Notes under the pieces: model-generated
Databases searched by the model: none
Seen by the model: only the letters and a program-made list of their open reading frames with translations
Told to the model about the DNA's origin: nothing
Translations under genes and position numbers: made by a program
In this document: positions 8,871 to 16,770 of the stretch, piece by piece
How positions within the stretch are numbered: the first letter of the stretch is position 1
Layout of the letters: each line of letters opens with the position of its first letter
Origin: Sphaerisporangium dianthi
Lineage (GTDB): Bacteria > Actinomycetota > Actinomycetes > Streptosporangiales > Streptosporangiaceae
Assembly (NCBI RefSeq): GCF_042654065.1
Contig: NZ_JBHSFP010000002.1
Span: forward strand, 1 to 64,000
Length of the DNA stretch: 64,000 bases
Direction of reading: 5' to 3'

Positions 8871-9065
8871 CCGAAGCAGATGCCGGCCATCTGCCCGAAG
8901 TGCCGGTATCCCGCTTCCGGTCACCCGGCCGAGGCGCCGGCATCCCGATGCCGGTCACCCGGCCGAGGCGCTGATATCCCGATGCCGGCCATCTGCCAGA
9001 GGCGCCGGTGTCCCGACGTCACCACCTGCCCGAAGCGCCGATGTTCCAGTGCGCGCCTTCTGATC
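8839..9065. repeat. Degenerate 34-bp tandem repeat between hydrolase and small-protein genes
   Basis: Units begin with GA(G/A)GCGCCGG and end near CACCCGGCC or CATCTGCCC. Boundaries lie at 8839, 8873 (a 24-bp short copy), 8897, 8931, 8965, 8999 and 9032. The first unit contains the hydrolase stop codon. The final unit abuts the GAAGGAG ribosome site of the next gene. Confidence 0.8.
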
Positions 9066-9079
9066 GAAGGAGTTTCCAG

Positions 9080-9328
9080 ATGTCCACCGTTCCCGAGGCG
9101 GTCGCGGGCCGCGCCGAGGTCCTGCGGGACGACGCCCGCGTGCTCGCCGAGTGCGCTGAACGCCTGCGTGACATCGGAGACCGGATGCGCGCGGAGGGCG
9201 CCGCGCCCGAGTGGCTGCGGGACACGTTGGACTCCCACATCAGGGCCTGCCTCACGGCCTCGGGCGATGTCGCCGAGGCCGCGTCCCGCCTGGAGAGCTA
9301 CGCCGCCCGGTCGCGGGAGCACCTGTGA
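9080..9328 (+). CDS. Small all-helical protein of unknown function
   Basis: 82 residues, preceded by GAAGGAG, which fixes the ATG. The sequence is two long amphipathic helices separated by a short turn around APEWLRDT, rich in Ala, Arg and Glu, with no signal peptide or cysteine. Size and helical hairpin layout recall WXG100/ESX-type proteins, but the WXG motif itself is absent. It is the last gene of the P450/peroxidase/hydrolase run and is separated from the hydrolase only by the repeat array. It could be a partner of the hydrolase, which also has a helical N-terminal part. Confidence 0.65.
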   Translation: MSTVPEAVAGRAEVLRDDARVLAECAERLRDIGDRMRAEGAAPEWLRDTLDSHIRACLTASGDVAEAASRLESYAARSREHL

Positions 9329-9397
9329 CACTCGCATGGAACAGGCGGCCGACCGCGGTTCGAGGTCGGCGGTCTCGCTGGAAGGGTGGCGCACCGG

Positions 9398-9856
9398 TCA
9401 CGGCATGGCCGCTCGGGCGGACGCCCGCGCATACTGTTCGTCGGTCATGCCGCTTGTGGCGCCGGGATGGTTCTGGTGCAGGTCGTGCCGGTCGTCAGCC
9501 CACACCTGGTAATCCCGGCGCGCGTCCGGCTCTTCCCGGCCGGTCGCCGTGGCCACCTGCTGCCAGGTCACGCCCGCCTGGAGCGCCCGATCGACGTGGG
9601 CGGGGTTCCGGACGCTCCTCGCGATGGACTCTCCGAGCACCAGCAGTTCGACATGCTCGCCCGCGCTCAGCGGCGGGTACTCGTCGGCGTCGCCGTAGCG
9701 GCCGGGATCGTAGTCACCCCGGGCCTTCAACGTCGCGATCGCCTGTACGTGCAGGTCACGGCCGGACAGCTCGAGCCAGCGCTCCAACCGCGCCGGGATC
9801 GGGACATCGGACAGCTCATGCGGGCCGGTAGGGCTGTCGGGGAGGGGATTGGGCAT
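9398..9856 (-). CDS. Hypothetical protein with possible HTH segment
   Basis: 152 residues; the ATG is set by AGGAG eight bases upstream. The central-to-C-terminal part, GVTWQQVATATGREEPDARR, resembles the helix-turn-helix of small actinomycete DNA-binding proteins (pattern GASWxQIAxAxG). The N-terminus is Pro-rich. No catalytic motif is visible. It converges with the small helical protein gene and stands alone. Confidence 0.6.
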   Translation of the reverse strand: MPNPLPDSPTGPHELSDVPIPARLERWLELSGRDLHVQAIATLKARGDYDPGRYGDADEYPPLSAGEHVELLVLGESIARSVRNPAHVDRALQAGVTWQQVATATGREEPDARRDYQVWADDRHDLHQNHPGATSGMTDEQYARASARAAMP

Positions 9857-10041
9857 GTCACTTCTCCTGCGGTGGGCGGGAAAGCGCCGACTCGACACCG
9901 CTTCCCACTACGTGCTCCGTACGGCAGTATGTCGCCACCAGCCACCCTGACGCACCTCAGAGCCTTCAGCGGTCCCGGCGCGGGGCGGTGTCGTCGCCCC
10001 GCACCGCATCGCCGATCTCGACTGCCGGAAACCGCGGCGGG

Positions 10042-11154
10042 TCATGGCCAGCGAACCTCCGGGGTGCGTTCCACGAACCGCGCGTACTGCTCGAACGCCC
10101 GCTCGACCTCCGCCCGGTCGCGTCCGTGGAGCGGTACGAGCGGCTGAACGGCGATGCGAGCCCGGCTCGTCGCGAGGGTCCGTTTCCAGGTGGCCACGAC
10201 CCGGCCGGCGCGCACCACGGTGGACTGGAAGATCCCGTTGTTGCCGGGGATGATGGCCGCCTTGTGCTCGTCGGCGACCATGAGCGAGCGGTCCTTGTAG
10301 CCCAGCAGGTATTCGTCGAACCCCGGCAGCACGAGCACCTCGTCGTTGCCGGGCGGGGGAGGAGCGGTGTCGAGGAGCGCGGCGTCGAGGTACACCTCCA
10401 CTCCGTTGACGGTCACGCGGGCCAGGGCGTCGCCGGCGACGGCGATGCCGCGTTTCGCGTCGGCGGCGGTAAGGCCGGTCCAGCCCGCGAAGTCGTGCCG
10501 GGTGGTCGGACCGCGTCCGCGGAAGTAACGCAGGGCGATGGTGCCCAGAGCCTCGTCGCGCTCCGGCCGGTGCGGGTCGGGGACCCATTCGTCGAGCAGC
10601 ACGAAGCTCTGCTCGTTGCCGAGGTTGGGGGCGATGCACAGCAGGCCCCGCTGGCTGGCGTACCACAGCAGGTGGTAGCCGCGCTGACCGCTGGTGTCGA
10701 TGCCCTTGCCGGCGAGCGCGGCCAGGCATTCCGACCGGCTCAGCCGCCCGCCGCCGGCCAGGGCCGCGCCCAGCACCTCCATGGCCTCGACGGCGGTCTG
10801 CTCCGAGAGGCCGAGTTGTTCGCGCCGCCGCGCCGCGCCGTTCAGCACCCGGACGCCCATCAGTTCGAGCATCCAGTGGGCGTCGCGAGACGGGACGAAA
10901 TGGATGGTGCCGCGCATCGGCCACGTGCGCAGCGCCTCACGCCGCTCCAGCGCGGCGGTGACGTCGGCGGCGGTGTGTCCGGGCAGTCGCGCGCCGAACG
11001 ACCACAGACCGCTGGCCAGGTCTTGCGCCTGCATCGCCCCGAGCCAGGTCACCACCTCGGACACGCCCGTCGCCCGGCCACCGCCGCCGGGCGACGCTCG
11101 TAGCAGCAGGCTGGACATCCGCAGGCCGAGCACCTGTCGCGGGGTGAGTTCCAC
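10042..11154 (-). CDS. AlkZ-like winged-helix DNA glycosylase (HTH_42/DUF1006)
   Basis: 370-residue protein of the winged-helix AlkZ/YcaQ family. Studied members excise bulky alkylated bases and unhook interstrand crosslinks, for example from azinomycin B. The family signature is visible: LTPRQVLGLRM at the start, then WLGAMQAQD, whose Gln-Ala-Gln matches the catalytic QxQ motif. RTWPMRGTIH and the C-terminal LPGFDEYLLGYKDRS follow. The GTG start is fixed by AGGAGG nine bases upstream. No biosynthetic cluster for a DNA-damaging compound is adjacent, so a housekeeping or self-resistance role cannot be told apart. Confidence 0.82.
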   Translation of the reverse strand: MELTPRQVLGLRMSSLLLRASPGGGGRATGVSEVVTWLGAMQAQDLASGLWSFGARLPGHTAADVTAALERREALRTWPMRGTIHFVPSRDAHWMLELMGVRVLNGAARRREQLGLSEQTAVEAMEVLGAALAGGGRLSRSECLAALAGKGIDTSGQRGYHLLWYASQRGLLCIAPNLGNEQSFVLLDEWVPDPHRPERDEALGTIALRYFRGRGPTTRHDFAGWTGLTAADAKRGIAVAGDALARVTVNGVEVYLDAALLDTAPPPPGNDEVLVLPGFDEYLLGYKDRSLMVADEHKAAIIPGNNGIFQSTVVRAGRVVATWKRTLATSRARIAVQPLVPLHGRDRAEVERAFEQYARFVERTPEVRWP

Positions 11155-11335
11155 TGCTGATCGCCTCCTGTCCGTCACCGTAGCCTCCGCCGCCGACAAT
11201 CCGCCGATGTGGTCGCCCGCTGGTGAGCCGCGGTGGGCCGGGCGCTCAGGACTCCCGGCGAAGCTCAGCGTACGAGGCGACGTCGGCGGATGATCGCGAG
11301 CGCCAAGGTCATGAGGGCGTCGTGGGTGTCGATCG

Positions 11336-11956
11336 TCAGCGCGGGGTGCGGCCGAGGTAGCGGAGCAGGTCGTCGGCGACCGGGGTGGTGGAAGGACCGT
11401 CGGCGGCCTCGACCACGGGAGCGTAGGCGCCCCACTGGCGCAGCGGTTCGACGATGCCCCGCGCGGCGGCGAGAAGGTGGCCCGCGAGCTCGTCGTCGAG
11501 CGGGGACGGCCGGCCAGTGGCGATCGCGATGTCCCAAGCGTGCACGGCGGCGTCGAGCGCGCACATCACCGCGGCGACCGGAGTGGGCAGGTCACCGTGC
11601 GGCAGCGGGGTCGGGACCGTCTCGGTGTCGTCGGCGACCGTCGCCCACGCCGCGGCGGTCTGCTCGATGGCGTCTTTCACCAGCGCCGCCGCGGTGCCGT
11701 CGACGGATCCTGAAGGCGAGAAGGGGTCGTAGGCCGGACCGGTTCCGATGCCGAGCACCTTCGCGTAGGCGAGCTGGTCGCCTGCGGCGTGCTGGATCAC
11801 CTGGGTGACCGTCCATTCCGCGCACGGGGTGGCGTTGTCCCACTGGCCGTCCCGCACACCCGCGACGCTGTTCTCCAGCGCCCGGTACGAGGCGGCCAGC
11901 ACCTCGCGCCAGACCGGCCGCAGGGAGGTGACGGTGGCGGTGTCGGTCGTGTTCAT
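11336..11956 (-). CDS. TIGR03086-type DinB-fold metal-binding protein
   Basis: 206-residue four-helix-bundle protein of the mycothiol-dependent maleylpyruvate isomerase/DinB superfamily (TIGR03086). Visible hallmarks are TPCAEWTVTQVIQHAAGD (first metal-binding His) and the ALDAAVHAWDIAIATG segment (second His). GAAAGG precedes the ATG. Members are presumed thiol-dependent or metal-dependent enzymes of unknown substrate. It is divergent from a WYL regulator that probably controls it. Confidence 0.8.
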   Translation of the reverse strand: MNTTDTATVTSLRPVWREVLAASYRALENSVAGVRDGQWDNATPCAEWTVTQVIQHAAGDQLAYAKVLGIGTGPAYDPFSPSGSVDGTAAALVKDAIEQTAAAWATVADDTETVPTPLPHGDLPTPVAAVMCALDAAVHAWDIAIATGRPSPLDDELAGHLLAAARGIVEPLRQWGAYAPVVEAADGPSTTPVADDLLRYLGRTPR

Positions 11957-12052
11957 GGTTTCGCCTTTCGATCTCTTCTTTGCTTGTGACACCAGCCTAT
12001 GGGCCTATTAGGCTAATTTCGTTCCTAATAATTTCCGGATGGTGAGAATTCG
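11957..12052. promoter_or_regulatory. Divergent promoter with inverted repeat
   Basis: The spacer between the DinB-fold gene and the WYL regulator is unusually AT-rich. It contains the inverted repeat GCCTA-N9-TAGGC (11995-12013), inside which CCTATTAGG is itself palindromic. A further CCTAAT lies at about 12023. This is a natural candidate operator for the adjacent regulator. Confidence 0.5.
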
Positions 12053-13015
12053 ATGGCTCCGACGACAAGCCGAGTGCTGCGCCTGCTGTCCCTGCTGCAG
12101 GACCGCTCTCACACCGGCCGCGAGCTCGCCGAGCGCCTCGGCGTCACCGGGCGCACACTGCGGCAGGACATTCAGCGGCTTCGTGAACTCGGCTATCCGG
12201 TGCACGCCGCGCGCGGGGCGGTAGGCGGTTACCGGCTCGGACAGGGCACGAAGATGCCCCCGCTGCTGCTCGACGACGACGAGGCGGTGGCCGTGGCGCT
12301 GGCCGTCGGCCTGGCCGAGGACGGCTCCACCGGGATCGCGGACATCGACGCCAGCCTCACCCGGGCGCTCGCCAAACTCCAGCAGATCCTCCCGAAACGC
12401 CTCCAGCGCAAAGTGACCGCGCTGCGTTCGGCCACCGCGGTCGGACCGGCCACGGTCGGCTCCCGCGAGCCGGACGCCCCGGTGCCCGCCGCCACCCTCA
12501 CTGTCGTCGCAGGTGCGATCCGCGACGGCGCGACCCTGTTCGTGACCCGCGACGACACCGAAACCGAGGTGGAGCCCTACCGCCTGATCAGCTGGCGCCG
12601 CCGCTGGTTCCTGGTGGCCTACGACCTTGGCACGCACGCCTGGCGGGCGCTGCCCGTCGCCGACCTGACCCGTGTCCGGTCCGCGTCCCGGCGCTTCGCC
12701 GCCCGCTCCCTGCCCGACGACGACCTCGTCGCCTTCGTCCTGCGCGAAGTCGCGCAGACCGGCTGGAAAGTCCACGCCCGCGTCACCGTCCTCGCCCCCG
12801 CCGAAACCGTGATCGCCCGCATCAACCCCGCCGTCGGCGTCGTCGAAGCCGTCGACTCCCAGACCTGCATCCTGGTCACCGGCGCCGACGCCCTGGAGAC
12901 CATCGCCATCTACCTCAGCATGCTGATGATGGACTTCCGCGTCGACGGCCCACCTGAACTGGTCGCCCACATCCGCACTCTTGCGCGCCGCTACACCGAA
13001 GCCCTCGACGGGTAG
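12053..13015 (+). CDS. YafY-type HTH-WYL transcriptional regulator
   Basis: 320 residues. An N-terminal DeoR-like winged helix (SRVLRLLSLLQ...GRELAERLGVTGRTLRQDIQRLRELGY) is followed by a WYL domain with the WRRRWFLVAYDL signature and a C-terminal WCX extension ending in RRYTEALDG. Such proteins bind DNA and sense nucleic acid or small ligands. It is probably autoregulated and controls the divergent DinB-fold gene through the inverted repeat between them. Confidence 0.85.
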   Translation: MAPTTSRVLRLLSLLQDRSHTGRELAERLGVTGRTLRQDIQRLRELGYPVHAARGAVGGYRLGQGTKMPPLLLDDDEAVAVALAVGLAEDGSTGIADIDASLTRALAKLQQILPKRLQRKVTALRSATAVGPATVGSREPDAPVPAATLTVVAGAIRDGATLFVTRDDTETEVEPYRLISWRRRWFLVAYDLGTHAWRALPVADLTRVRSASRRFAARSLPDDDLVAFVLREVAQTGWKVHARVTVLAPAETVIARINPAVGVVEAVDSQTCILVTGADALETIAIYLSMLMMDFRVDGPPELVAHIRTLARRYTEALDG

Positions 13016-13379
13016 GCCGGCCGGCATTTCCGCCGACGATCTCCGGTCGAGGCCCGCTTCGACCCCCGCCGTTCCCGGCCGACGCCGGGGCCTCCGGCGA
13101 GGCGGCGGACGGGTGACGGAATCCAGGTCGGGAAGGGTTCGCGGCGAACCGGGCCGCGCACGGCAGAAGAGCATCATCAGCACTGAACGTTTCATCACAG
13201 AGCCGGTCTCGCTCGGTGCGATCGGATGCCCGTAAGGGCAGATGAAAGCCCACCGAGGGGCGGGAGCACTGGGGAAAGGGCAAGGGACCGTGCCTTGACG
13301 CGGATCGGCCGCATCGGATTGGCTCCGCGCACTACCACCTCCCGCCAGAGAAACGGAGCAGTCCGCCAGCGGACTTCTT

Positions 13380-13391
13380 GTGAGCGCTAAC
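13380..13391. promoter_or_regulatory. LacI-type operator, distal copy
   Basis: GTGAGCGCTAAC, a near-palindrome centred on AGCGCT, typical of LacI-family operators that control glycosidase genes in actinomycetes. It is the exact reverse complement of the element at 13726-13737. Confidence 0.6.
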
Positions 13392-13725
13392 AACAATCGT
13401 GGCCCCGCGTGCACGTCTGGGCCGAACCCCCGGGCACGCCATCCGCGGGGGGACGGGACGACGCCGAGCCGGCGCCTCCCCCTCGCCTCGGACACGAGGT
13501 CGGCCTCTGGAACCGGCTCGATCACGGATCTTCGCCGTGGAGGTTTTCAGTGTTGACGTGGAATGTTTCACGGCCGCCTGCCGACGCCTCGCCGCGGTGG
13601 CACGGCTTCCGCACGCCACCGGGTGCGCGTGCCGCGGCCGCGCGCCGACGCGCCTCGGCCGACCGCGGGACACCGGGCGTCCAAGGCTTGGATCGCTCTC
13701 CCACGGGGATGGAGCGCCGCGCCAG

Positions 13726-13737
13726 GTTAGCGCTCAC
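13726..13737. promoter_or_regulatory. LacI-type operator, proximal copy
   Basis: GTTAGCGCTCAC, 178 bp before the arabinofuranosidase start codon. It is the reverse complement of the copy at 13380-13391, so a LacI-type dimer or tetramer could bind both. No LacI-family gene is present in the window. Confidence 0.6.
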
Positions 13738-13914
13738 CCGGCGAATCCAGCGCGACAGGTTCCACCGTGACCGTCCGCGACGCCTCCTGCGACCGCGTCC
13801 GCCCGGCGTTCTCCACGACCTTCGGCTTCACCAAGAACGGCAACGCCGCCACATCGCCACCACCACCACTTGCACCAGTCCCTGACAGCTGGACGAAAGA
13901 TGAGGAGCAGACAC

Positions 13915-15423
13915 ATGCGCCTACCCTGGCGAACGCGGACACCGCGCCGCTCCGCCGTCACACCGACGGCGCCGTCCCGATCGGCCGTGCGCCGCGGCTT
14001 CACGATCGCCGCGATCCCGATCCTGCTGGCGGGTGCCGGGCTTTTGGCCACGCAGCCCGCGCAGGCGGCCGTCGCCTGCCGGGTCGACTACAGCGTCAGT
14101 TCGTCGTGGCCGGGTGGCTTCGGCGCCAGCGTCACCATCAACAACCTCGGTGACGCGGTCAACGGCTGGCGGCTGACCTGGTCCTTCGACGGCGGCCAGC
14201 AGATCACCCAGATCTGGAACGCCACCGAGACCCATTCCGGCTCGTCGTTCACCGCGACCAACGTCGCCTACAACGCCTCCATCCCCTCTGGCGGCAGCGT
14301 CAACTTCGGGTTCAACGGCTCGTGGAACGGCAGCAACCCGGCGCCCGCGTCGTTCTCCCTGAACGGCGTGGAGTGCACCGGCACTCCTGGCACCCCCACG
14401 CCGACTCCCACCCCCACGCCGACCATCACCCCGACGGTCACCCCGACTCCGACGCCGACCCCCACGCCGACGCCGACCCCCACACCGACCCCCACGCCGA
14501 CGCCGACCGGCACGTGCCCGCTTCCGTCGTCGTACCGCTGGACCTCGACCGGCGCGCTGGCGACCCCGAAGTCGGGCTGGGTCTCGCTCAAGGACTTCAC
14601 CAACGTCGTCTACAACGGCAAGCACCTGGTCTACGCCACGACGCACGACAACGGATCAAGCTGGGGTTCGATGAACTTCGGCCTGTTCACCAACTGGTCG
14701 GACATGGCCTCGGCTCCCCAGACCAAGATGAACTCGGGCACGGTCGCGCCGACGCTGTTCTACTTCGCGCCCAAGAACATCTGGGTGCTGGCCTACCAGT
14801 GGGGCGGCACCGCGTTCTCCTACCGCACCTCCAGCGACCCCACCAACGCCAACGGCTGGTCGGCGCAGCAGACCCTGTCCACCGCGAGCATCTCCGGCTC
14901 GGGAACCGGGCCCATCGACCAGACGCTCATCGGTGACGGCCAGAACATGTACCTGTTCTTCGCCGGCGACAACGGCAAGATCTACCGGCAGAGCATGCCC
15001 ATCGGCAACTTCCCGAGCAGCTTCGGCTCGAACTACACGCAGATCATGAGCGACACGACCAACAACCTGTTCGAAGGGGTCGAGGTCTACAAGATCCAGG
15101 GCCAGAACCTGTACCTCATGCTCGTGGAGTCGATCGGCTCGCGGGGCCGCTACTTCCGCTCCTACACCTCCACCAGCCTGGGCGGCTCGTGGACTCCGCA
15201 GGCCACCAACGAGAACAGCCCCTTCGCCGGCAAGGCCAACAGCGGCGCCACCTGGACCAACGACATCAGCCACGGTGACCTGGTCCGCAGCAACGCAGAC
15301 CAGACCAAGACCGTCGACCCGTGCAACCTGCAGCTGCTCTACCAGGGTCGTTCCCCCAGCTCCGACGGCGTCGACTACGGCCTGCTGCCCTACCGGCCGG
15401 GCGTGCTGACACTGCAGCGCTGA
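13915..15423 (+). CDS. Secreted CBM2-GH62 alpha-L-arabinofuranosidase
   Basis: 502-residue exported enzyme that removes arabinosyl side chains from arabinoxylan. The order is: a long Arg-rich signal peptide ending near QPAQA; a CBM2 cellulose-binding module (CRVDYSVSSSWPGGF through LNGVEC, with paired Cys and surface Trp); a Thr-Pro linker of about 20 Pro-Thr pairs; and a GH62 five-blade propeller. The probable catalytic base is Asp in WVSLKDFTNV, the modulating Asp is in GPIDQTLIGD, and the acid is Glu in NNLFEGVEVYK. The ATG follows GAGGAG. Expression is probably controlled by the two LacI-type operators upstream. Confidence 0.92.
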   Translation: MRLPWRTRTPRRSAVTPTAPSRSAVRRGFTIAAIPILLAGAGLLATQPAQAAVACRVDYSVSSSWPGGFGASVTINNLGDAVNGWRLTWSFDGGQQITQIWNATETHSGSSFTATNVAYNASIPSGGSVNFGFNGSWNGSNPAPASFSLNGVECTGTPGTPTPTPTPTPTITPTVTPTPTPTPTPTPTPTPTPTPTPTGTCPLPSSYRWTSTGALATPKSGWVSLKDFTNVVYNGKHLVYATTHDNGSSWGSMNFGLFTNWSDMASAPQTKMNSGTVAPTLFYFAPKNIWVLAYQWGGTAFSYRTSSDPTNANGWSAQQTLSTASISGSGTGPIDQTLIGDGQNMYLFFAGDNGKIYRQSMPIGNFPSSFGSNYTQIMSDTTNNLFEGVEVYKIQGQNLYLMLVESIGSRGRYFRSYTSTSLGGSWTPQATNENSPFAGKANSGATWTNDISHGDLVRSNADQTKTVDPCNLQLLYQGRSPSSDGVDYGLLPYRPGVLTLQR

Positions 15424-15531
15424 CGGCGTGACGCGGGTCCGGCCCGGGTGTCCTGACGTTCGGGGCGAAGGCGTACGCCGAATCGGGTGTCCGCCATCAC
15501 GGCGAGCGATCAGGACCGGACGGAACTGAAA

Positions 15532-15560
15532 GGCGGGCTCGGTCTTAGGCCGAGCCCGCC
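15532..15560 (+). terminator. Stem-loop downstream of the arabinofuranosidase gene
   Basis: Perfect 11-bp stem GGCGGGCTCGG/CCGAGCCCGCC with loop TCTTAGG. There is no T-tract, as is common for actinomycete terminators. Confidence 0.7.
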
Positions 15561-15573
15561 GGGTCACGCGGAG

Positions 15574-15638
15574 AGCCCCGAACATCCCGCTGTCCGAGCG
15601 AGGGAGTTCGCCTAGGCGATCACGACGCGGGCGGGGCT
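15574..15638. other. Nested inverted-repeat element of unknown function
   Basis: An outer 7-bp pair AGCCCCG/CGGGGCT encloses an inner pair CCCGC/GCGGG and a central palindrome TCGCCTAGGCGA. The 65-nt foldable unit sits between two terminators. It is not a tRNA, because arm spacing and the T-loop do not fit. It could be a small RNA, a transposon end or an attachment site. Confidence 0.35.
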
Positions 15639-15680
15639 CATAAGCGGCCGTCACCGTACTTCGCCGCCACACGGAGATCA

Positions 15681-15713
15681 GAAGACCACCCGCGATGAAC
15701 GCGGGTGGTCTTC
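15681..15713 (+). terminator. Strong intrinsic terminator
   Basis: Perfect 14-bp stem GAAGACCACCCGCG/CGCGGGTGGTCTTC with a 5-nt loop, followed by TTTCC. It is the strongest hairpin of this region and closes off the arabinofuranosidase side from the IS scars to its right. Confidence 0.8.
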
Positions 15714-15761
15714 TTTCCGGGTTCTTGGGCCGGCGCCAGCGGATTCCTCATGCTCACGTCT

Positions 15762-15830
15762 AGAGAGTCTCAAAGGCTGACGTTATGTAGTCCTGTCGTC
15801 GCGGATAGAGAGCTTTGAAGCCTGAGGTTA
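15762..15830. repeat. Two imperfect 24-bp direct repeats at an IS scar
   Basis: 15762-15785 and 15807-15830 match at 18 of 24 positions (both begin AGAGAG and end with GTTA). They sit at the 3' end of the transposase remnant, the second copy including its stop codon, so they may be transposon terminal sequences. Confidence 0.55.
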
Positions 15831-15951
15831 GGGTGGCTGGAAGTCCAAGCCGGTCTTGGCGATGAAATGGATCAGTCCGGGTCGGTACTGCATCCGTTCG
15901 AGCCGGTTCTTGACCGTGCGGGCGAGTTGGTCGACGGCGTATGGCGTGACC
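15828..15951 (-). pseudogene. C-terminal remnant of an IS transposase
   Basis: Only the last about 40 residues are readable: VDQLARTVKNRLERMQYRPG and onward to TGLDFQPP, then a stop. This resembles the C-terminus of a Streptomyces transposase family ending in RLKRMQYRPxLIDG...TGL. A TAA lies immediately upstream in frame, and no larger part of the transposase is present. It is a relic. Confidence 0.6.
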
Positions 15952-16039
15952 GATTACAAGGTGTACGCGACGAAAGCGGCCCCGGTCCTCCGAAGACTGC
16001 CAGGGCCGTGAGCGCCCACGCAGACAGAAGTCGGGGAAG

Positions 16040-16064
16040 TCCCTTCTCTTGGTAGGAGAAGGGA
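16040..16064. terminator. Hairpin in the IS-scar region
   Basis: 9-bp perfect stem TCCCTTCTC/GAGAAGGGA with a 7-nt loop. It stands between the transposase relic and the DUF6221 gene; direction unknown. Confidence 0.45.
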
Positions 16065-16256
16065 CCGCCCTCTGTCTCTCCCCTCGCAGGGACGATGAGA
16101 ACCCGGACTTCACCGAGCCCGGCGCCGTCAAGACCGGGTTGCGACCCCTCGAAGGGCGTGCCCAGCCAGTCTGCCCCCCGCCACACCAACACCCGCAACC
16201 ACCTACCCCACCCAGCCACCGAACCGTACCCTGACCACAACCCTCGAGGAGGACCC

Positions 16257-16604
16257 GTGGACGACCTGATCGCGTTCCTGCACGCCCGCCTCGACGAAGA
16301 CGAACACATAGCACGCACCGCAGGCGGGGACGACGAGTGCAGCACCTGGACGCCAACCAGCGACGGCGTGGACTTCGACCAGTACGAGATCGGAGGATTC
16401 CACCCGTCGACCGCCGCACACGTCGCGCGCCACCACCCAGCCCGTGTGCTGCGCGACGTTCAAGCCCGGCAGCACACTCTTGTGCGCTGCCAGAAAGAGA
16501 TGCTGTCCGGCATCCCCCGCTTAGTGCACTTCGCCAAGCGGACTCTTTGGGAGATGGCCCAGCCGTACACCGACCACCCCGACTACCGGCAGAAGTGGAA
16601 GTGA
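16257..16604 (+). CDS. DUF6221 family protein
   Basis: 115 residues, GTG start after GAGGAGGAC. The family layout is clear: DDLIAFLHARLDEDE at the N-terminus, then HPARVLRDVQARQ, and a C-terminal LWEMAQPYTDHPDYRQKW. Members occur in many actinomycetes, often in mobile or prophage-like islands, with no known function. It lies isolated among IS remnants, a few hundred bases left of the integrated element, which suggests horizontal acquisition. Confidence 0.8.
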   Translation: MDDLIAFLHARLDEDEHIARTAGGDDECSTWTPTSDGVDFDQYEIGGFHPSTAAHVARHHPARVLRDVQARQHTLVRCQKEMLSGIPRLVHFAKRTLWEMAQPYTDHPDYRQKWK

Positions 16605-16698
16605 ACCGCGCCGGGTTTCGTGGAGTGATTCATGTTCCCCGGCTTTCGTGGAGTCACTTTGGTTGAGTTGCATGCCTGGACTCCCAGAAGAGGTCAGC

Positions 16699-16770
16699 AT
16701 GCCGAGGAGCTATCCCCCCGAGTTCCGTCGTAAGGTCCTGGACCTGCTCAAACCGGTCGGCCGCCTGTAA
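16699..16770 (+). pseudogene. IS3-family OrfA N-terminal remnant
   Basis: Starts like an IS3 OrfA helix-turn-helix protein (MPRSYPPEFRRKVLDLL) but stops after 23 residues. The upstream sequence has a repeated TTTCGTGGAGT motif (16617 and 16643) and CTCCCAGAAGAGGTCAGC directly before the ATG, typical of such an IS left end. It is truncated by the next remnant. Confidence 0.65.

Larger units (their letters stand above)
13016..13914. other. Long leader region upstream of the arabinofuranosidase gene
   Basis: Open frames exist on both strands, but none has family resemblance, a consistent ribosome site or natural composition, so I call no gene. The notable content is two copies of the same LacI-type operator 346 bp apart (annotated separately) and a TTGACG element at about 13553 that could be a -35 box. 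The size suggests a regulated leader or the remnant of a lost gene. Confidence 0.5.

Noticed and set aside
8839..9065. CRISPR array
   Set aside because: Units follow each other directly, are degenerate along their whole length and have no spacers.
12008..13525. 505-codon minus-strand frame across the WYL regulator
   Set aside because: It is the antisense of a recognisable HTH-WYL gene, with Gly/Asp/Val-rich unnatural composition.
13409..13885. Plus-strand frame upstream of the arabinofuranosidase
   Set aside because: No ribosome site, no family resemblance, and Arg/Pro-rich composition; it spans the operator sequence.
13727..13942. 71-codon minus-strand frame that briefly looks protein-like
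   Set aside because: Overlaps the signal-peptide start of the arabinofuranosidase and ends inside the operator; no motif could be named.
15574..15638. Possible tRNA because of a 7-bp closing stem
   Set aside because: Only 65 nt, no T-loop consensus and no anticodon arm at the right spacing.
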